Source: an uncultured Pseudomonadota bacterium (lineage in GTDB: Bacteria; Pseudomonadota; Gammaproteobacteria; Steroidobacterales; Steroidobacteraceae). From it: a stretch of 33,242 nt of DNA. The stretch is taken from contig CAIVRI010000104.1 of NCBI GenBank assembly GCA_903908265.1, forward strand, positions 1-33,242, given 5' to 3'. The first letter of the stretch is position 1. Each line of letters starts with the position of its first letter. Shown piece after piece: positions 29,144-33,242 of the stretch. The position numbers and the translations under genes were made by a program. The notes beneath the pieces are model-generated. The model was given only the letters and a program-made list of their open reading frames with translations. It had not been told where the DNA came from and made no database searches.

Positions 29144-30508
29144 ATGCAGCAGATTCTTGAACCCGCCCGTTCGATCGATGTGGTGCATGAAACCGACGTG
29201 CTCGTCGTCGGTAGCGGCCCAGGCGGACTGACGGCCGCACTCGCCGCCGCACGCGCCGGCGCCCAGACCACCCTGCTCGAGCGCTACGGATGCTTTGGCG
29301 GCAATATCACCCAAGTTGGCGTGGAAGGCTTTGCCTGGTACCGCCGCGAAGGCACGGTCGATTGCGAAGGTATCGGCCCGGAGTTGGAGCGCCGCGCCTT
29401 GCAGATGGGTGCAGCAACACCCGAACCGCAGTCCACCAGCTCGGCGCTGGATGCGGAAATGTTCAAGTACGTCGCCGATCAGTTGATCGCCGAAGCCGGC
29501 ATCCACCCGATGCTACATCGGAGCGCGGTCAGTCCCATCATCGTCGACGGACTTATTCGTGGGGTCTACACCGAGAGCAAGGCGGGCCGCGAGGCTATTC
29601 TTGCAAAACGCGTCATCGATGCCACGGGCGATGCCGATATGGCCTACCGGGCCGGTGCGCCCACCGTGAAAACACCACGCGAACGGATGATGTCGGTGTC
29701 GGTGATGTTCTCCATGTCGGGCGTCAATAAGCGTGGCTTTATCGAAGCCGTGCATGCGGACCCACAGACCTATGGCGACTGGTCCGGCAATCACGAGTGG
29801 GACTACGAGACCTCCGGCAAAGAGGATCATCTGTTCTCACCGTTTCTACGCAAGCCCTTCGCCAAGGCGGTCGAGGCAGGGCTCATCCCACCGGACCTGC
29901 GCACGATCGCCGGCACCTGGGGCACGATGTCCGATGCCGGCGAATTGACCTATCTTAATCTCGTGCATATCCAAGGGCTCGACGGCACCAATCCGACGGA
30001 TCTGACCCGCGGCGAAATCGACGGGCGCGCGCAAGCCATTCATGCGATGACGGCGCTGCGTCATTACATGGGTGGTTGCGAGCAAGCGAAATTACGCAAT
30101 TTCGGCATGACCCTCGGCATCCGGGATACGCGCAAAATCGACGCGCAGTACAACCTCACCGAGACGGACGTGCGCGAACAGGGGCGCTTCGAGGATGCCA
30201 TCGGCATCTTCCCGGAATTCATCGACGGCTACGGCGTGCTGATCCTGCCCACCACGGGGCGCTATTGGCAGTTGCCCTACCGCGCACTCGTGCCCAAAGG
30301 CGTCGGTCACTTGTTGGTCGCCGGTCGCGCCATCGGCGGTGATCTGCTCTCGCATGCCTCGGCGCGCAACATGATGTGCTGCGCCGTCGGCGGCCAAGGC
30401 GCGGGTGTAGCCGCCGCGATCTCGATCCGCCGTGACGAAGCGGTGGATCAGGTTAACATCGGGGCCGTGCAGGCCGAACTCATCCGCCAGGGAGCCCGAA
30501 TCCGATGA
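29144..30508 (+). CDS. FAD-dependent oxidoreductase (FAD_oxidored type)
   Basis: A 454-residue flavoprotein with the dinucleotide-binding motif GSGPGG at residues 23-28 (DVLVVGSGPGGLTAALAAAR), LLERYGCFGGNIT after the second strand, RVIDATGDADMAYRAG in the middle and a C-terminal FAD-contact segment, LLVAGRAIGGDLLSHASARN. This is the PF12831-like class, many members of which are annotated only as oxidoreductases. Its substrate is unknown; the location between a sulfotransferase and an MFS transporter gene suggests it works on a compound brought in by the nearby receptor. The ATG at 29144 is preceded by TTAGGT. The stop overlaps the next start (ATGA). Confidence 0.87.
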   Translation: MQQILEPARSIDVVHETDVLVVGSGPGGLTAALAAARAGAQTTLLERYGCFGGNITQVGVEGFAWYRREGTVDCEGIGPELERRALQMGAATPEPQSTSSALDAEMFKYVADQLIAEAGIHPMLHRSAVSPIIVDGLIRGVYTESKAGREAILAKRVIDATGDADMAYRAGAPTVKTPRERMMSVSVMFSMSGVNKRGFIEAVHADPQTYGDWSGNHEWDYETSGKEDHLFSPFLRKPFAKAVEAGLIPPDLRTIAGTWGTMSDAGELTYLNLVHIQGLDGTNPTDLTRGEIDGRAQAIHAMTALRHYMGGCEQAKLRNFGMTLGIRDTRKIDAQYNLTETDVREQGRFEDAIGIFPEFIDGYGVLILPTTGRYWQLPYRALVPKGVGHLLVAGRAIGGDLLSHASARNMMCCAVGGQGAGVAAAISIRRDEAVDQVNIGAVQAELIRQGARIR

Positions 30509-31806
30509 CACAGACGGCAACCGCCAGCGATGGGCCTGACCGCCACGACTTTCCCGCCTCCCCGTTCCGATGGCTAGCGCTGGGCCTTGCGGCGCTGGCG
30601 ATCTTTGCGACCTATTACGAGTCCGATGTCATCGGCGAATTGGCCGATCTGCTGGGTCGGCAACGCGGCTTCACGCAGGCCGACATCGGCAATCTGAACG
30701 CCGCCATGTACTGGCCGAGCGTCTTGCTCGCGTTGGTGGGTGGCCTATTGATCGATCGCTACGGTGCGGCGCGCATGGCCTGTTGGACGGCGGCGGTCGG
30801 CGTGGTTGGGGCTATCCTGACGGCCATCGGTGAGCCCTACCGCTTGATGTGGATCGGTCGCTTCCTATTCGGGGTCAGCGAAGGCGCGATTTTCATGGCC
30901 TTGGTGGCCGGTCTTGCGCTGTGGTTTCCCCGCTCGGGCATCGCGCTGGCGACGGCACTGTTTCTGTCGTTGGCCCGCGTCGGCTCATTCATGTGCAACA
31001 CGTCCTCGACGTGGGCCAAGCCGCTGTATGACGCCGGCTGGCAGCCGCCGTTGTGGCTGGGTGCGGGAATCACCGCCCTCGGTTTGCTGGCGGCGCTGGT
31101 CTTCCTGGCGCTCGACCGCCGACGCACCAGTACCACCGCGGCCGAGGCCGGCCACCGCTTGCCCGCGCTGCGCAGCCTGTTTCAGTTTGATGCCTCGTTC
31201 TGGTACATCCTTGGACTGCACGTGCTGTATGCCTCGGTGTTCTTCCCGTTCCGTCAGACCTATGCGGTCGAGTACCTACAACACGCCAAACATCTGTCAC
31301 TACAAGCCGCCGGTCAGGTGAACTCTGGGGTGTTTTTAGCGGCGATCTTCGCAACCCCCCTGTTTGGGCTACTGGCCGATCGCTTCGGTCACCGCGCGCT
31401 CTTACTGTGCTTGGGTACGGTCCTGTTACCGCTGACTCTGGCCGTACTGGGTCTGACCGACTGGAACCCGTGGGTCTCGACAGTGCTGATGGGCATCAGT
31501 TGGGCGCTGGTACCCGCGATCATCTGGCCCTCGACCACCCTGATCGTCGAACCGTCGCGCCTCGGCACCGCTTTAGGCGTGATCACCGTCATCCAGGCGC
31601 TCGGCATCCTCGCCTCCAACGTGGTGGCCGGCGCCTTGGCCGACCAAGCGCACGCCAGTGCCGCGCATCCGCAAGGCTACTCCGTCATGTTGTTGTTCTT
31701 CGGCGCCGTCAGCCTGCTCGCGCTGACCTCGGTCGTGTTGCTGTGGCGGCGCGAACGGGGACCTGGTGGACATGGTTTGGAAACACCGGGCACGGCACGC
31801 GCTTGA
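30505..31806 (+). CDS. Major facilitator superfamily transporter
   Basis: A 433-residue inner-membrane transporter with about 12 helices. The MFS loop 2-3 signature appears as GGLLIDRYGAARM and the equivalent in the second half as GLLADRFGHRALL. Its ATG overlaps the oxidoreductase stop (ATGA), so the two are translationally coupled and probably handle the same compound. The ligand is unknown; organic anions or sugars are common for this class. The last residues (RRERGPGGHGLETPGTARA) form a short cytosolic tail. Confidence 0.9.
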   Translation: MTQTATASDGPDRHDFPASPFRWLALGLAALAIFATYYESDVIGELADLLGRQRGFTQADIGNLNAAMYWPSVLLALVGGLLIDRYGAARMACWTAAVGVVGAILTAIGEPYRLMWIGRFLFGVSEGAIFMALVAGLALWFPRSGIALATALFLSLARVGSFMCNTSSTWAKPLYDAGWQPPLWLGAGITALGLLAALVFLALDRRRTSTTAAEAGHRLPALRSLFQFDASFWYILGLHVLYASVFFPFRQTYAVEYLQHAKHLSLQAAGQVNSGVFLAAIFATPLFGLLADRFGHRALLLCLGTVLLPLTLAVLGLTDWNPWVSTVLMGISWALVPAIIWPSTTLIVEPSRLGTALGVITVIQALGILASNVVAGALADQAHASAAHPQGYSVMLLFFGAVSLLALTSVVLLWRRERGPGGHGLETPGTARA

Positions 31807-32151
31807 ACGCGCCGCCCGCGCGGCCGCGTGTTCTGATCGCCTGCTAGGCGCACGACAAGAAACGAAGAACCGCTGACGCGGGGCGTTCGGGGCCGTCTTG
31901 GTCACCGATTGACGACGAAAAAGACGAAGAGAGCAACAAGTAGACCGGCGGCAGCGCCGCCTAAGCGCACCGGCAAGCGCTCTTAACAACCGAGGCTACT
32001 GCCGGGGTTCGTCCCCTACGCGGATCCCGCCGCCGCAAACGTGTCAGGGCTCTGGTGGCACTCGACTAGTGGCGGCGGTTTACACCGCCGCTCTGGGTGA
32101 TTTTGTCCGCGCCCGCGCACGGTCTAGCCGTTGCCGAGCGCCGCCCCGATG
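31807..32151. other. 345-bp gap between convergent genes, with two hairpins
   Basis: No convincing gene was found. Two perfect inverted repeats are present: GGCGGC-AGC-GCCGCC (31947-31961) and GCGGCGGT-TTAC-ACCGCCGC (32072-32091). Neither has a following T-run, so they may act as weak termination or RNA-stability elements for the convergent MFS and M61 genes. Confidence 0.5.
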
Positions 32152-33242
32152 TCAGTGACGGGCCCGCAAAATATCATCAAGTCGGGCGGGGATTTGGGCA
32201 TCCCGCTGCAGGTGCGGATAGCGCACCCCGTCATGGTAATCGAGCGCAACTACTCGGAATCGCTCGCCCTGACGCACAATCAATTCGATCGCCTGACTGC
32301 GTGTTTTCGCAGCCCGGATCGACTCCAAGAAACGATCCTCATCAAACTGCACCCCGTCAATGGCCAAGATTTGCGTGCCTTCGACGAGGCCCGCCTTGAA
32401 CGCGGCGCCATCCCATGACACTTCCTCGATCGACCCATCGTCACTATCGACCACCAAACCCACCGAGGAGGATAGCGTCAATCGGTGCTTGTGCTTGTCG
32501 GCCGCTTTCAAGAACGGGTTTTCTTGTTCGTCATAGACTAAGCGATAGCCACCCCGCGTAAGGCCATCCAGTGGCGCCTGTGGTGCCACCGCATTGACCC
32601 GCGCATTGAGGAAGCCGGCCCAGTCATACGGCAGCACGGTATTTAAGGCCTGCACGACATCCTCGAAGGTGTAGGTCAGCGGCGCCACGCGGCCCTCCTC
32701 TACCCCAAAGAAGGCGCGGGCGAAGTCATCCAGGGAGCGCTTGCCACCGGTCTGTTCCCGGATCAAGGTATCGGCATCGAACCAGATCAACTGCGACTCT
32801 GAGTAATACTCTTCGAAGCGTTGCCAACTCGGCCAGGACTGTGGGTGCCGGCCATTCATCAGTTCATCTTCGGTCGTATCCGCTAACGAGCGCCAACGCC
32901 GCCCGGCCTGCTCCACGTAGAACGCTGCCACCGTCGCCAGTTGATCGCGCATCTCGCCATCCGTCCACAATCCCGCACGGGTCGCTAGCACCTGACCCCA
33001 ATACTGGGTCTGCCCCTCATATACCCACAACAGACTGCCCTGCATAGGGACGTCGTAACTCGGGGTCCACAAGTCCGCAGGGCGCCGGAATTTACCGTTC
33101 CACGAGTGCGTGTACTCGTGCGCGAGCAGGTCCCGGGACTCCAACGTGGCGGCTCGATCCGTAAAATAGTCGGGATCCTGGCCGTTCTCGCTCGACTGAT
33201 GGTGCTCCAGACCGATTTGTTGAATTTGATCCGAGAGCGACA
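32152..33242 (-). CDS. M61 glycyl aminopeptidase with PDZ domain (5' end outside window)
   Basis: The C-terminal ~363 residues of an M61-family metallopeptidase; the frame is open to the right edge, so the start is missing. The frame right up to the edge reads through GLEHHQSSENGQDPDYFTD, a conserved M61 block. The zinc site HEYTH follows (RDLLAHEYTHSWNGKFRRP), with the third ligand probably the Glu in LWVYEGQTQYWG. The C-terminal 100 residues are a PDZ domain (SSSVGLVVDSDDG, AAFKAGLVEGTQILAIDGV). These enzymes remove N-terminal glycine or alanine and are often exported; the signal peptide would be outside the window. A TTG at 33144 is a possible internal start only on paper, because it lies within conserved sequence. 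Confidence 0.93.
   Translation of the reverse strand, partial: SLSDQIQQIGLEHHQSSENGQDPDYFTDRAATLESRDLLAHEYTHSWNGKFRRPADLWTPSYDVPMQGSLLWVYEGQTQYWGQVLATRAGLWTDGEMRDQLATVAAFYVEQAGRRWRSLADTTEDELMNGRHPQSWPSWQRFEEYYSESQLIWFDADTLIREQTGGKRSLDDFARAFFGVEEGRVAPLTYTFEDVVQALNTVLPYDWAGFLNARVNAVAPQAPLDGLTRGGYRLVYDEQENPFLKAADKHKHRLTLSSSVGLVVDSDDGSIEEVSWDGAAFKAGLVEGTQILAIDGVQFDEDRFLESIRAAKTRSQAIELIVRQGERFRVVALDYHDGVRYPHLQRDAQIPARLDDILRARH

Noticed and set aside
33145-33242. M61 peptidase starting at TTG 33144
   Set aside because: Conserved M61 residues continue in frame upstream to the window edge, so the gene is simply truncated by the window.

Overview
The window is high-GC, densely packed proteobacterial DNA. 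A large TonB-dependent receptor with an EEIVVTAQRR-type N-terminus, a TPR-sulfotransferase, an RND efflux pump end, a VPS10/BNR-repeat secreted protein and an M61 peptidase together suggest a Gammaproteobacterium, perhaps near Steroidobacterales/Nevskiales/Xanthomonadales. This placement is inference from gene style only. I found no rRNA, tRNA, CRISPR array, insertion sequence or prophage gene.

Layout. 1-5.8 kb is a mixed housekeeping-like stretch: the 3' end of an RND transporter, a very large secreted Asp-box protein on the minus strand, an N-carbamoylputrescine amidase (aguB-like) and an unrecognised secreted protein. 5.8-11.9 kb is a complete 2-aminoethylphosphonate (AEP, ciliatine) catabolic locus. 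PhnW (transaminase) is divergent from a GntR/FCD regulator, which is followed by an FAD aminophosphonate oxidoreductase, PhnA (phosphonoacetate hydrolase) and PhnY (phosphonoacetaldehyde dehydrogenase). This gives AEP -> phosphonoacetaldehyde -> phosphonoacetate -> acetate + phosphate. Two nearly identical operator-like sequences, TGTCA(T/A)CTGTCGACA, lie in the phnW/regulator gap and just upstream of phnA, and nowhere else that I noticed.

11.9-21.3 kb is rich in C2-sulfonate and sulfite functions. It holds SorA/SorB (sulfite dehydrogenase and its cytochrome c), a DoxX membrane protein, an amino-acid permease, a PaiB-like flavoprotein, a YeiH-type putative sulfate/sulfite exporter, Xsc (sulfoacetaldehyde acetyltransferase) and a MocR/TauR-like regulator. 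Taurine is the sulfonate analogue of AEP, so the window appears to join matching C-P and C-S two-carbon pathways. The taurine-to-sulfoacetaldehyde step and phosphotransacetylase are not in the window.

21.3-33.2 kb holds a stand-alone KAS III-like enzyme, a DUF5690-like MFS protein, then a likely uptake/processing cassette: TonB-dependent receptor, strong intrinsic terminator, TPR-sulfotransferase, FAD oxidoreductase and MFS transporter, the last two overlapping by ATGA. The right edge cuts an M61 glycyl aminopeptidase with a PDZ domain. Several start codons were moved from the longest reading frame on the basis of ribosome-binding sites, signal peptides, or conflict with an operator or terminator.
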